A DNA stretch of 64,000 bases from Coriaria nepalensis (lineage: Eukaryota > Streptophyta > Magnoliopsida > Cucurbitales > Coriariaceae). Position numbers and translations under genes: made by a program. The DNA lies in NCBI GenBank assembly GCA_027186245.1, contig CP114481.1:51677501-51741500 (forward strand). The letters are read 5' to 3'. Below are positions 1 to 12,058 of the stretch, in pieces. The notes below the pieces were generated by a model. That model saw only the letters and a list, made by a program, of their open reading frames with translations. It was not told the origin of the DNA and did no database searches. Position 1 is the first letter of the stretch; each line of letters starts with the position of its first letter.

Positions 1-13
1 AAAATCATTTCAA

Positions 14-20
14 TGAGTCA
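14..20. other. TGAGTCA heptamer (representative copy)
   Basis: TGAGTCA, the core recognised by GCN4/AP-1-type bZIP proteins, stands at the same place in most monomers. In many middle-domain monomers it sits inside TTGAATGAGTCATTTCAA, an imperfect palindrome. It is replaced by TTAGTGA in the GTATGCATTCG class. Binding is not shown by the sequence. Confidence 0.7.
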
Positions 21-47
21 TTTCAAGTCAATATCATATTTCAAAGC

Positions 48-61
48 AATTCGAACGAATT
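48..61. other. 14-bp dyad in the monomer core (representative copy)
   Basis: AATTCG-AA-CGAATT is an inverted repeat with 6-bp arms and a 2-base centre. It contains TTCGAA and runs into GAATTC. It recurs in most monomers of the window, but is changed to AAGTCG-AA-CGGATT in one major class of 1-17304 and to AATTCA-AA-CGAATT in 48446-51855. Function is unknown; short dyads are a known feature of several centromeric satellites. Confidence 0.85.
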
Positions 62-240
62 CTGTTTTTGCACTACAAACACAACTTTTGTGAACAACTT
101 GCAATAAGTCATTGCAAAGAAAGTGTGCATTCGTTTAACCGTAAAATCATTTCAATGAGTCATTTCAAGTCAATATCATATTTCAAAGCAATTCGAACGA
201 ATTCTATTTTTGCGCTACAAACACAACTTTTGTGCATAAT

Positions 241-259
241 TTGCATTTGATCAATGCAA
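241..259. other. 19-bp inverted repeat in the monomer tail (representative copy)
   Basis: TTGCATT-TGATC-AATGCAA has perfect 7-bp arms and a 5-base centre. It is found in every monomer of the left HOR that carries CATAATTTGCATTTGATC. In the companion class the sequence is TTGCAAATGATCAATGCAA, with shorter arms. Confidence 0.88.
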
Positions 260-3200
260 GGAAAGTGTCCTTTCGTTTAACCTTAAAATCATTTAAATGA
301 GTCATTTCAAGTCAATAACTTATTTCAAAGCAAGTCGAACGGATTCTATTTTTGCACTACAAACACAAGTTTTGTGCATAACATGCAAATGATCAATGCA
401 AGGAAAGTGTGCATTCTTTTAACCTTAAAATCATTTCAATGAGTCATTTCAAGTCAATTACTTATTTCAAAGCAAATCGAACGAATTCTATTTTTGCGCT
501 ACAAACACAACTTTTGTGCATAATTTGCATTTGATCAATGCAAGGAAAGTGTCCTTTCGTTTAACCTTAAAATCATTTAAATGAGTCATTTCAAGTCAAT
601 AACTTATTTCAAAGCAAGTCGAACGGATTCTATTTTTGCACTACAAACACAAGTTTTGTGCATAACATGCAAATGATCAATGCAAGGAAAGTGTCCATTT
701 GTTTAACCTTAAAATCATTTCATGAGTCATTTCAAGTCAATAACTTATTTCAAAGCAAGTCGAACGGATTCTATTTTTGTACTACAAACACAAGTTTTGT
801 GCAGAACATGCAAATGATCATAGCAAGGAAAGTGTGCATTCTTTTAACCTTAAAATCATTTCAATGAGTCATTTCAAGTCAATTACTTATTTCAAAGCAA
901 TTCGAACGAATTCTATTTTTGCGCTACAAATACAACTTTTGTGCAGAATTTGCATTTGATCAATGCAAGGAAAGTGTCCTTTCGTTTAACCTTAAAATCA
1001 TTTAAATGAGTCATTTCAAGTCAATAACTTATTTCAAAGCAAGTCAAACGGATTCTATTTTTGCACTACAAACACAAGTTTTGTGCATAACATGCAAATG
1101 ATCAATGCAAGGAAAGTGTCCATTTGTTTAACCTTAAAATCATTTCATGAGTCATTTCAAGTCAATAACTTATTTCAAAGCAAGTCGAACGGATTCTATT
1201 TTTGCACTACAAACACAAGTTTTGTGCATAACATGCAAATGATCATAGCAAGGAAAGTGTGCATTCTTTTAACCTTAAAATCATTTCAATGAGTCATTTC
1301 AAGTCAATTACTTATTTCAAAGCAATTCGAACGAATTCTATTTTTGCGCTACAAACACAACTTTTGTGCATAATTTGCATTTGATCAATGCAAGGAAAGT
1401 GTCCTTTCGTTTAACCTTAAAATCATTTAAATGAGTCATTTCAAGTCAATAACTTATTTCAAAGCAATTCGAACGAATTCTATTTTTGCGCTACAAACAC
1501 AACTTTTGTGCATAATTTGCATTTGATCAATGCAAGGAAAGTGTCCTTTCGTTTAACCTTAAAATCATTTAAATGAGTCATTTCAAGTCAATTACTTATT
1601 TCAAAGCAATTCGAACGAATTCTATTTTTGCACTACAAACACAAGTTTTGTGCATAACATGCAAATGATCAATGCAAGGAAAGTGTCCATTTGTTTAACC
1701 TTAAAATCATTTCATGAGTCATTTCAAGTCAATAACTTATTTCAAAGCAAGTCGAACGGATTCTAATTTTGCACTACAAACACAAGTTTTGTGCATAACA
1801 TGCAAATGATCAATGCAAGGAAAGTGTGCATTCTTTTAACCTTAAAATCATTTCAATGAGTCATTTCAAGTCAATTACTTATTTCAAAGCAATTCGAACG
1901 AATTCTATTTTTGCGCTACAAACACAACTTTTGTGCATAATTTGCATTTGATCAATGCAAGGAAAGTGTCCTTTCGTTTAACCTTAAAATCATTTAAATG
2001 AGTCATTTCAAGTCAATAACTTATTTCAAAGCAAGTCAAACGGATTCTATTTTTGCACTACAAACACAAGTTTTGTGCATAACATGCAAATGATCAATGC
2101 AAGGAAGGTGTGAATTCTTTTAACCTTAAAATCATTTCAATGAGTCATTTCAAGTCAATTACTTATTTCAAAGCAATTCGAACGAATTCTATTTTTGCGC
2201 TACAAACACAACTTTTGTGCATAATTTGCATTTGATCAATGCAAGGAAAGTGTCCTTTCGTTTAACCTTAAAATCATTTAAATGAGTCATTTCAAGTCAA
2301 TAACTTATTTCAAAGCAAGTCGAACGGATTCTATTTTTGCACTACAAACACAAGTTTTGTGCATAACATGCAAATGATCAATGCAAGGAAAGTGTGCATT
2401 CTTTTAACCTTAAAATCATTTCAATGAGTCATTTCAAGTCAATTACTTATTTCAAAGCAATTCGAACGAATTCTATTTTTGCGCTACAAATACAACTTTT
2501 GTGCATAATTTGCATTTGATCAATGCAAGGAAAGTGTCCTTTCGTTTAACCTTAAAATCATTTAAATGAGTCATTTCAAGTCAATAACTTATTTCAAAGC
2601 AAGTCAAACGGATTCTATTTTTGCACTACAAACACAAGTTTTGTGCATAACATGCAAATGATCAATGCAAGGAAAGTGTCCATTTGTTTAACCTTAAAAT
2701 CATTTCATGAGTCATTTCAAGTCAATAACTTATTTCAAAGCAAGTCGAACGGATTCTATTTTTGCACTACAAACACATGTTTTGTGCATAACATGCAAAT
2801 GATCATAGCAAGGAAAGTGTGCATTCTTTTAACCTTAAAATCATTTCAATGAGTCATTTCAAGTCAATTACTTATTTCAAAGCAATTCGAACGAATTCTA
2901 TTTTTGCGCTACAAACACAACTTTTGTGCATAATTTGCATTTGATCAATGCAAGGAAAGTGTCCTTTCGTTTAACCTTAAAATCATTTAAATGAGTCATT
3001 TCAAGTCAATAACTTATTTCAAAGCAAGTCGAACGGATTCTATTTTTGCACTACAAACACAAGTTTTGTGCATAATTTGCATTTGATCATTGCAAGGAAA
3101 GTGTGCTTTAGTCTAACCTTAAAATCATTTGAATGAGTCATTTCAAGTCAATAACATATTTCAAAGCAATTCGAACGAATTCTATTTTTGCGCTACAAAC

Positions 3201-3404
3201 ACAACTTTTGTGCATAATTTGCATTTGATCAATGCAAGGAAAGTGTCCGTTCGTTTAACCTTAAAATCATTTAAATGAGTCATTTCAAGTCAACTACTTA
3301 TTTCAAAGCAAGTCGAACGGATTCTATTTTTGCACTACAAACACAAGTTTTGTGCATAACATGCAAATGATCATAGCAAGGAAAGTGTGCATTCTTTTAA
3401 TCTT

Positions 3405-6400
3405 AAAATCATTTCAATGAGTCATTTCAAGTCAATATCATATTTCAAAGCAATTCGAACGAATTCTGTTTTTGCACTACAAACACAACTTTTGTGAACA
3501 ACTTGCAATAAGTCATTGCAAAGAAAGTGTGCATTCGTTTAACCGTAAAATCATTTCAATGAGTCATTTCAAGTCAATATCATATTTCAAAGCAATTCGA
3601 ACGAATTCTATTTTTGCGCTACAAACACAACTTTTGTGCATAATTTGCATTTGATCAATGCAAGGAAAGTGTCCTTTCGTTTAACCTTAAAATCATTTAA
3701 ATGAGTCATTTCAAGTCAATAACTTATTTCAAAGCAAGTCGAACGGATTCTATTTTTGCACTACAAACACAAGTTTTGTGCATAACATGCAAATGATCAA
3801 TGCAAGGAAAGTGTGCATTCTTTTAACCTTAAAATCATTTCAATGAGTCATTTCAAGTCAATTACTTATTTCAAAGCAAATCGAACGAATTCTATTTTTG
3901 CGCTACATACACAACTTTTGTGCATAATTTGCATTTGATCAATGCAAGGAAAGTGTCCTTTCGTTTAACCTTAAAATCATTTAAATGAGTCATTTCAAGT
4001 CAATAACTTATTTCAAAGCAAGTCGAACGGATTCTATTTTTGCACTACAAACACAAGTTTTGTGCATAACATGCAAATGATCAATGCAAGGAAAGTGTCC
4101 ATTTGTTTAACCTTAAAATCATTTCATGAGTCATTTCAAGTCAATAACTTATTTCAAAGCAAGTCGAACGGATTCTATTTTTGTACTACAAACACAAGTT
4201 TTGTGCAGAACATGCAAATGATCATAGCAAGGAAAGTGTGCATTCTTTTAACCTTAAAATCATTTCAATGAGTCATTTCAAGTCAATTACTTATTTCAAA
4301 GCAATTCGAACGAATTCTATTTTTGCGCTACAAACACAACTTTTGTGCATAATTTGCATTTGATCAATGCAAGGAAAGTGTCCTTTCGTTTAACCTTAAA
4401 ATCATTTAAATGAGTCATTTCAAGTCAATAACTTATTTCAAAGCAATTCGAACGAATTCTATTTTTGCGCTACAAACACAACTTTTGTGCATAATTTGCA
4501 TTTGATCAATGCAAGGAAAGTGTCCTTTCGTTTAACCTTAAAATCATTTAAATGAGTCATTTCAAGTCAATTACTTATTTCAAAGCAAGTCAAACGGATT
4601 CTATTTTTGCACTACAAACACAAGTTTTGTGCATAACATGCAAATGATCAATGCAAGGAAAGTGTCCATTTGTTTAACCTTAAAATCATTTCATGAGTCA
4701 TTTCAAGTCAATAACTTATTTCAAAGCAAGTCGAACGGATTCTATTTTTGCACTACAAACACAAGTTTTGTGCATAACATGCAAATGATCATAGCAAGGA
4801 AAGTGTGCATTCTTTTAACCTTAAAATCATTTCAATGAGTCATTTCAAGTCAATTACTTATTTCAAAGCAATTCGAACGAATTCTATTTTTGCGCTACAA
4901 ATACAACTTTTGTGCATAATTTGCATTTGATCAATGCAAGGAAAGTGTCCTTTCGTTTAACCTTAAAATCATTTAAATGAGTCATTTCAAGTCAATAACT
5001 TATTTCAAAGCAAGTCAAACGGATTCTATTTTTGCACTACAAACACAAGTTTTGTGCATAACATGCAAATGATCAATGCAAGGAAAGTGTCCATTTGTTT
5101 AACCTTAAAATCATTTCATGAGTCATTTCAAGTCAATAACTTATTTCAAAGCAAGTCGAACGGATTCTATTTTTGCACTACAAACACAAGTTTTGTGCAT
5201 AACATGCAAATGATCATAGCAAGGAAAGTGTGCATTCTTTTAACCTTAAAATCATTTCAATGAGTCATTTCAAGTCAATTACTTATTTCAAAGCAATTCG
5301 AACGAATTCTATTTTTGCGCTACAAACACAACTTTTGTGCATAATTTGCATTTGATCAATGCAAGGAAAGTGTCCTTTCGTTTAACCTTAAAATCATTTA
5401 AATGAGTCATTTCAAGTCAATAACTTATTTCAAAGCAATTCGAACGAATTCTATTTTTGCGCTACAAACACAACTTTTGTGCATAATTTGCATTTGATCA
5501 ATGCAAGGAAAGTGTCCTTTCGTTTAACCTTAAAATCATTTAAATGAGTCATTTCAAGTCAATTACTTATTTCAAAGCAATTCGAACGAATTCTATTTTT
5601 GCACTACAAACACAAGTTTTGTGCATAACATGCAAATGATCAATGCAAGGAAAGTGTCCATTTGTTTAACCTTAAAATCATTTCATGAGTCATTTCAAGC
5701 CAATAACTTATTTCAAAGCAAGTCGAACGGATTCTAATTTTGCACTACAAACACAAGTTTTGTGCATAACATGCAAATGATCAATGCAAGGAAAGTGTGC
5801 ATTCTTTTAACCTTAAAATCATTTCAATGAGTCATTTCAAGTCAATTACTTATTTCAAAGCAATTCGAACGAATTCTATTTTTGCGCTACAAACACAACT
5901 TTTGTGCATAATTTGCATTTGATCAATGCAAGGAAAGTGTCCTTTCGTTTAACCTTAAAATCATTTAAATGAGTCATTTCAAGTCAATAACTTATTTCAA
6001 AGCAAGTCAAACGGATTCTATTTTTGCACTACAAACACAAGTTTTGTGCATAACATGCAAATGATCAATGCAAGGAAGGTGTGAATTCTTTTAACCTTAA
6101 AATCATTTCAATGAGTCATTTCAAGTCAATTACTTATTTCAAAGCAATTCGAACGAATTCTATTTTTGCGCTACAAACACAACTTTTGTGCATAATTTGC
6201 ATTTGATCAATGCAAGGAAAGTGTCCTTTCGTTTAACCTTAAAATCATTTAAATGAGTCATTTCAAGTCAATAACTTATTTCAAAGCAAGTCGAACGGAT
6301 TCTATTTTTGCACTACAAACACAAGTTTTGTGCATAACATGCAAATGATCAATGCAAGGAAAGTGTGCATTCTTTTAACCTTAAAATCATTTCAATGAGT

Positions 6401-6950
6401 CATTTCAAGTCAATTACTTATTTCAAAGCAAATCGAACGAATTCTATTTTTGCGCTACAAACACAACTTTTGTGCATAATTTGCATTTGATCAATGCAAG
6501 GAAAGTGTCCTTTCGTTTAACCTTAAAATCATTTAAATGAGTCATTTCATGTCAATAACTTATTTCAAAGCAAGTCGAACGGATTCTATTTTTGCACTAC
6601 AAACACAAGTTTTGTGCATAATTTGCATTTGATCATTGCAAGGAAAGTGTGCTTTAGTCTAACCTTAAAATCATTTGAATGAGTCATTTCAAGTCAATAA
6701 CATATTTCAAAGCAATTCGAACGAATTCTATTTTTGCGCTACAAACACAACTTTTGTGCATAATTTGCATTTGATCAATGCAAGGAAAGTGTCCGTTCGT
6801 TTAACCTTAAAATCATTTAAATGAGTCATTTCAAGTCAACTACTTATTTCAAAGCAAGTCGAACGGATTCTATTTTTGCACTACAAACACAAGTTTTGTG
6901 CATAACATGCAAATGATCATAGCAAGGAAAGTGTGCATTCTTTTAATCTT
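3405..6950 (+). repeat. Higher-order repeat copy 2, 25-monomer variant
   Basis: It starts with the same marker monomer as copy 1 and is 3,546 bp, or 25 monomers with four of 141 bp. The variable module occurs at offsets 657, 1224 and 1649, which fits the canonical 18 plus an extra four-monomer and an extra three-monomer module. It shares the TTTCATGTCAATAAC variant (about 6545) with copies 3 and 4, and the GGAAGGTGTGAATTC variant (about 6075) with copies 1 and 4. Confidence 0.9.
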
Positions 6951-9504
6951 AAAATCATTTCAATGAGTCATTTCAAGTCAATATCATATTTCAAAGCAAT
7001 TCGAACGAATTCTGTTTTTGCACTACAAACACAACTTTTGTGAACAACTTGCAATAAGTCATTGCAAAGAAAGTGTGCATTCGTTTAACCGTAAAATCAT
7101 TTCAATGAGTCATTTCAAGTCAATATCATATTTCAAAGCAATTCGAACGAATTCTATTTTTGCGCTACAAACACAACTTTTGTGCATAATTTGCATTTGA
7201 TCAATGCAAGGAAAGTGTCCTTTCGTTTAACCTTAAAATCATTTAAATGAGTCATTTCAAGTCAATAACTTATTTCAAAGCAAGTCGAACGGATTCTATT
7301 TTTGCACTACAAACACAAGTTTTGTGCATAACATGCAAATGATCAATGCAAGGAAAGTGTGCATTCTTTTAACCTTAAAATCATTTCAATGAGTCATTTC
7401 AAGTCAATTACTTATTTCAAAGCAAATCGAACGAATTCTATTTTTGCGCTACAAACACAACTTTTGTGCATAATTTGCATTTGATCAATGCAAGGAAAGT
7501 GTCCTTTCGTTTAACCTTAAAATCATTTAAATGAGTCATTTCAAGTCAATAACTTATTTCAAAGCAAGTCAAACGGATTCTATTTTTGCACTACAAACAC
7601 AAGTTTTGTGCATAACATACAAATGATCAATGCAAGGAAAGTGTCCATTTGTTTAACCTTAAAATCATTTCATGAGTCATTTCAAGTCAATAACTTATTT
7701 CAAAGCAAGTCGAACGGATTCTATTTTTGCACTACAAACACAAGTTTTGTGCATAACATGCAAATGATCATAGCAAGGAAAGTGTGCATTCTTTTAACCT
7801 TAAAATCATTTCAATGAGTCATTTCAAGTCAATTACTTATTTCAAAGCAATTCGAACGAATTCTATTTTTGCGCTACAAACACAACTTTTGTGCATAATT
7901 TGCATTTGATCAATGCAAGGAAAGTGTCCTTTCGTTTAACCTTAAAATCATTTAAATGAGTCATTTCAAGTCAATAACTTATTTCAAAGCAATTCGAACG
8001 AATTCTATTTTTGCGCTACAAACACAACTTTTGTGCATAATTTGCATTTGATCAATGCAAGGAAAGTGTCCTTTCGTTTAACCTTAAAATCATTTAAATG
8101 AGTCATTTCAAGTCAATTACTTATTTCAAAGCAATTCGAACGAATTCTATTTTTGCACTACAAACACAAGTTTTGTGCATAACATGCAAATGATCAATGC
8201 AAGGAAAGTGTCCATTTGTTTAACCTTAAAATCATTTCATGAGTCATTTCAAGTCAATAACTTATTTCAAAGCAAGTCGAACGGATTCTAATTTTGCACT
8301 ACAAACACAAGTTTTGTGCATAACATGCAAATGATCAATGCAAGGAAAGTGTGCATTCTTTTAACCTTAAAATCATTTCAATGAGTCATTTCAAGTCAAT
8401 TACTTATTTCAAAGCAATTCGAACGAATTCTATTTTTGCGCTACAAACACAACTTTTGTGCATAATTTGCATTTGATCAATGCAAGGAAAGTGTCCTTTC
8501 GTTTAACCTTAAAATCATTTAAATGAGTCATTTCAAGTCAATAACTTATTTCAAAGCAAGTCAAACGGATTCTATTTTTGCACTACAAACACAAGTTTTG
8601 TGCATAACATGCAAATGATCAATGCAAGGAAGGTGTGAGTTCTTTTAACCTTAAAATCATTTCAATGAGTCATTTCAAGTCAATTACTTATTTCAAAGCA
8701 ATTCGAACGAATTCTATTTTTGCGCTACAAACACAACTTTTGTGCATAATTTGCATTTGATCAATGCAAGGAAAGTGTCCTTTCGTTTAACCTTAAAATC
8801 ATTTAAATGAGTCATTTCAAGTCAATAACTTATTTCAAAGCAAGTCGAACGGATTCTATTTTTGCACTACAAACACAAGTTTTGTGCATAACATGCAAAT
8901 GATCAATGCAAGGAAAGTGTGCATTCTTTTAACCTTAAAATCATTTCAATGAGTCATTTCAAGTCAATTACTTATTTCAAAGCAAATCGAACGAATTCTA
9001 TTTTTGCGCTACAAACACAACTTTTTTGCATAATTTGCATTTGATCAATGCAAGGAAAGTGTCCTTTCGTTTAACCTTAAAATCATTTAAATGAGTCATT
9101 TCATGTCAATAACTTATTTCAAAGCAAGTCGAACGGATTCTATTTTTGCACTACAAACACAAGTTTTGTGCATAATTTGCATTTGATCATTGCAAGGAAA
9201 GTGTGCTTTAGTCTAACCTTAAAATCATTTGAATGAGTCATTTCAAGTCAATAACATATTTCAAAGCAATTCGAACGAATTCTATTTTTGCGCTACAAAC
9301 ACAACTTTTGTGCATAATTTGCATTTGATCAATGCAAGGAAAGTGTCCGTTCGTTTAACCTTAAAATCATTTAAATGAGTCATTTCAAGTCAACTACTTA
9401 TTTCAAAGCAAGTCGAACGGATTCTATTTTTGCACTACAAACACAAGTTTTGTGCATAACATGCAAATGATCATAGCAAGGAAAGTGTGCATTCTTTTAA
9501 TCTT
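6951..9504 (+). repeat. Higher-order repeat copy 3, canonical 18-monomer unit
   Basis: The unit is 2,554 bp, 18 monomers including two of 141 bp, with the variable module present once (offset 657). Against copy 4 I noticed only about five base differences, for example CATAACATACAAATG near 7613, an A for G in AAGTCAAACGG near 7571, GTGAGTTC near 8636 and a TTTTTTGC run near 9025. Such near-identity implies recent amplification or homogenisation. Confidence 0.93.
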
Positions 9505-12058
9505 AAAATCATTTCAATGAGTCATTTCAAGTCAATATCATATTTCAAAGCAATTCGAACGAATTCTGTTTTTGCACTACAAACACAACTTTTGTGAACA
9601 ACTTGCAATAAGTCATTGCAAAGAAAGTGTGCATTCGTTTAACCGTAAAATCATTTCAATGAGTCATTTCAAGTCAATATCATATTTCAAAGCAATTCGA
9701 ACGAATTCTATTTTTGCGCTACAAACACAACTTTTGTGCATAATTTGCATTTGATCAATGCAAGGAAAGTGTCCTTTCGTTTAACCTTAAAATCATTTAA
9801 ATGAGTCATTTCAAGTCAATAACTTATTTCAAAGCAAGTCGAACGGATTCTATTTTTGCACTACAAACACAAGTTTTGTGCATAACATGCAAATGATCAA
9901 TGCAAGGAAAGTGTGCATTCTTTTAACCTTAAAATCATTTCAATGAGTCATTTCAAGTCAATTACTTATTTCAAAGCAAATCGAACGAATTCTATTTTTG
10001 CGCTACAAACACAACTTTTGTGCATAATTTGCATTTGATCAATGCAAGGAAAGTGTCCTTTCGTTTAACCTTAAAATCATTTAAATGAGTCATTTCAAGT
10101 CAATAACTTATTTCAAAGCAAGTCGAACGGATTCTATTTTTGCACTACAAACACAAGTTTTGTGCATAACATGCAAATGATCAATGCAAGGAAAGTGTCC
10201 ATTTGTTTAACCTTAAAATCATTTCATGAGTCATTTCAAGTCAATAACTTATTTCAAAGCAAGTCGAACGGATTCTATTTTTGCACTACAAACACAAGTT
10301 TTGTGCATAACATGCAAATGATCATAGCAAGGAAAGTGTGCATTCTTTTAACCTTAAAATCATTTCAATGAGTCATTTCAAGTCAATTACTTATTTCAAA
10401 GCAATTCGAACGAATTCTATTTTTGCGCTACAAACACAACTTTTGTGCATAATTTGCATTTGATCAATGCAAGGAAAGTGTCCTTTCGTTTAACCTTAAA
10501 ATCATTTAAATGAGTCATTTCAAGTCAATAACTTATTTCAAAGCAATTCGAACGAATTCTATTTTTGCGCTACAAACACAACTTTTGTGCATAATTTGCA
10601 TTTGATCAATGCAAGGAAAGTGTCCTTTCGTTTAACCTTAAAATCATTTAAATGAGTCATTTCAAGTCAATTACTTATTTCAAAGCAATTCGAACGAATT
10701 CTATTTTTGCACTACAAACACAAGTTTTGTGCATAACATGCAAATGATCAATGCAAGGAAAGTGTCCATTTGTTTAACCTTAAAATCATTTCATGAGTCA
10801 TTTCAAGTCAATAACTTATTTCAAAGCAAGTCGAACGGATTCTAATTTTGCACTACAAACACAAGTTTTGTGCATAACATGCAAATGATCAATGCAAGGA
10901 AAGTGTGCATTCTTTTAACCTTAAAATCATTTCAATGAGTCATTTCAAGTCAATTACTTATTTCAAAGCAATTCGAACGAATTCTATTTTTGCGCTACAA
11001 ACACAACTTTTGTGCATAATTTGCATTTGATCAATGCAAGGAAAGTGTCCTTTCGTTTAACCTTAAAATCATTTAAATGAGTCATTTCAAGTCAATAACT
11101 TATTTCAAAGCAAGTCAAACGGATTCTATTTTTGCACTACAAACACAAGTTTTGTGCATAACATGCAAATGATCGATGCAAGGAAGGTGTGAATTCTTTT
11201 AACCTTAAAATCATTTCAATGAGTCATTTCAAGTCAATTACTTATTTCAAAGCAATTCGAACGAATTCTATTTTTGCGCTACAAACACAACTTTTGTGCA
11301 TAATTTGCATTTGATCAATGCAAGGAAAGTGTCCTTTCGTTTAACCTTAAAATCATTTAAATGAGTCATTTCAAGTCAATAACTTATTTCAAAGCAAGTC
11401 GAACGGATTCTATTTTTGCACTACAAACACAAGTTTTGTGCATAACATGCAAATGATCAATGCAAGGAAAGTGTGCATTCTTTTAACCTTAAAATCATTT
11501 CAATGAGTCATTTCAAGTCAATTACTTATTTCAAAGCAAATCGAACGAATTCTATTTTTGCGCTACAAACACAACTTTTGTGCATAATTTGCATTTGATC
11601 AATGCAAGGAAAGTGTCCTTTCGTTTAACCTTAAAATCATTTAAATGAGTCATTTCATGTCAATAACTTATTTCAAAGCAAGTCGAACGGATTCTATTTT
11701 TGCACTACAAACACAAGTTTTGTGCATAATTTGCATTTGATCATTGCAAGGAAAGTGTGCTTTAGTCTAACCTTAAAATCATTTGAATGAGTCATTTCAA
11801 GTCAATAACATATTTCAAAGCAATTCGAACGAATTCTATTTTTGCGCTACAAACACAACTTTTGTGCATAATTTGCATTTGATCAATGCAAGGAAAGTGT
11901 CCGTTCGTTTAACCTTAAAATCATTTAAATGAGTCATTTCAAGTCAACTACTTATTTCAAAGCAAGTCGAACGGATTCTATTTTTGCACTACAAACACAA
12001 GTTTTGTGCATAACATGCAAATGATCATAGCAAGGAAAGTGTGCATTCTTTTAATCTT
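9505..12058 (+). repeat. Higher-order repeat copy 4, canonical 18-monomer unit
   Basis: It has the same 2,554-bp length and module order as copy 3, beginning at the marker monomer and ending in TTTAATCTT. A private change to GATCGATGC occurs near 11174. The 2,554-bp step is read directly from the marker monomers at 6951, 9505 and 12059. Confidence 0.93.

Larger units (their letters stand above)
1..3404 (+). repeat. Higher-order repeat copy 1, 24-monomer variant
   Basis: This copy begins with a distinctive monomer (1-142) carrying GTGAACAACTTGC, AATAAGTCATTGC and the ending TTTAACCGT, which marks every HOR start in the left region. It is 3,404 bp, equal to 24 monomers of which four are 141 bp. 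Compared with the 18-monomer form it carries two extra three-monomer modules: the TCCATTTG/TCATGAG/TCATAGC module sits at offsets 657 and 1082, and again at 2642. It lacks the TTTCATGTCAATAAC variant shared by copies 2-4. I cannot see whether position 1 is the true upstream edge of the HOR array. Confidence 0.9.

Noticed and set aside
48..61. Possible RNA polymerase III B box on the minus strand (CGTTCGAATTG).
   Set aside because: The GTTCGAAT core fits, but the conserved C that should pair with the first G is replaced by T, and no convincing A box lies upstream. TTCGAA is simply part of the dyad.
48..64. Possible CENP-B box on the minus strand (ATTCGTTCGAATTGC).
   Set aside because: It has the TTCG and the spaced A of the CENP-B core, but only one of the four CGGG positions matches, and no copy I read restores CGGG.
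68..250. Small protein genes in the repeated open frames.
   Set aside because: The frames repeat with the satellite period, differ mainly by monomer-class variants, and have no distinct upstream signals or domains.
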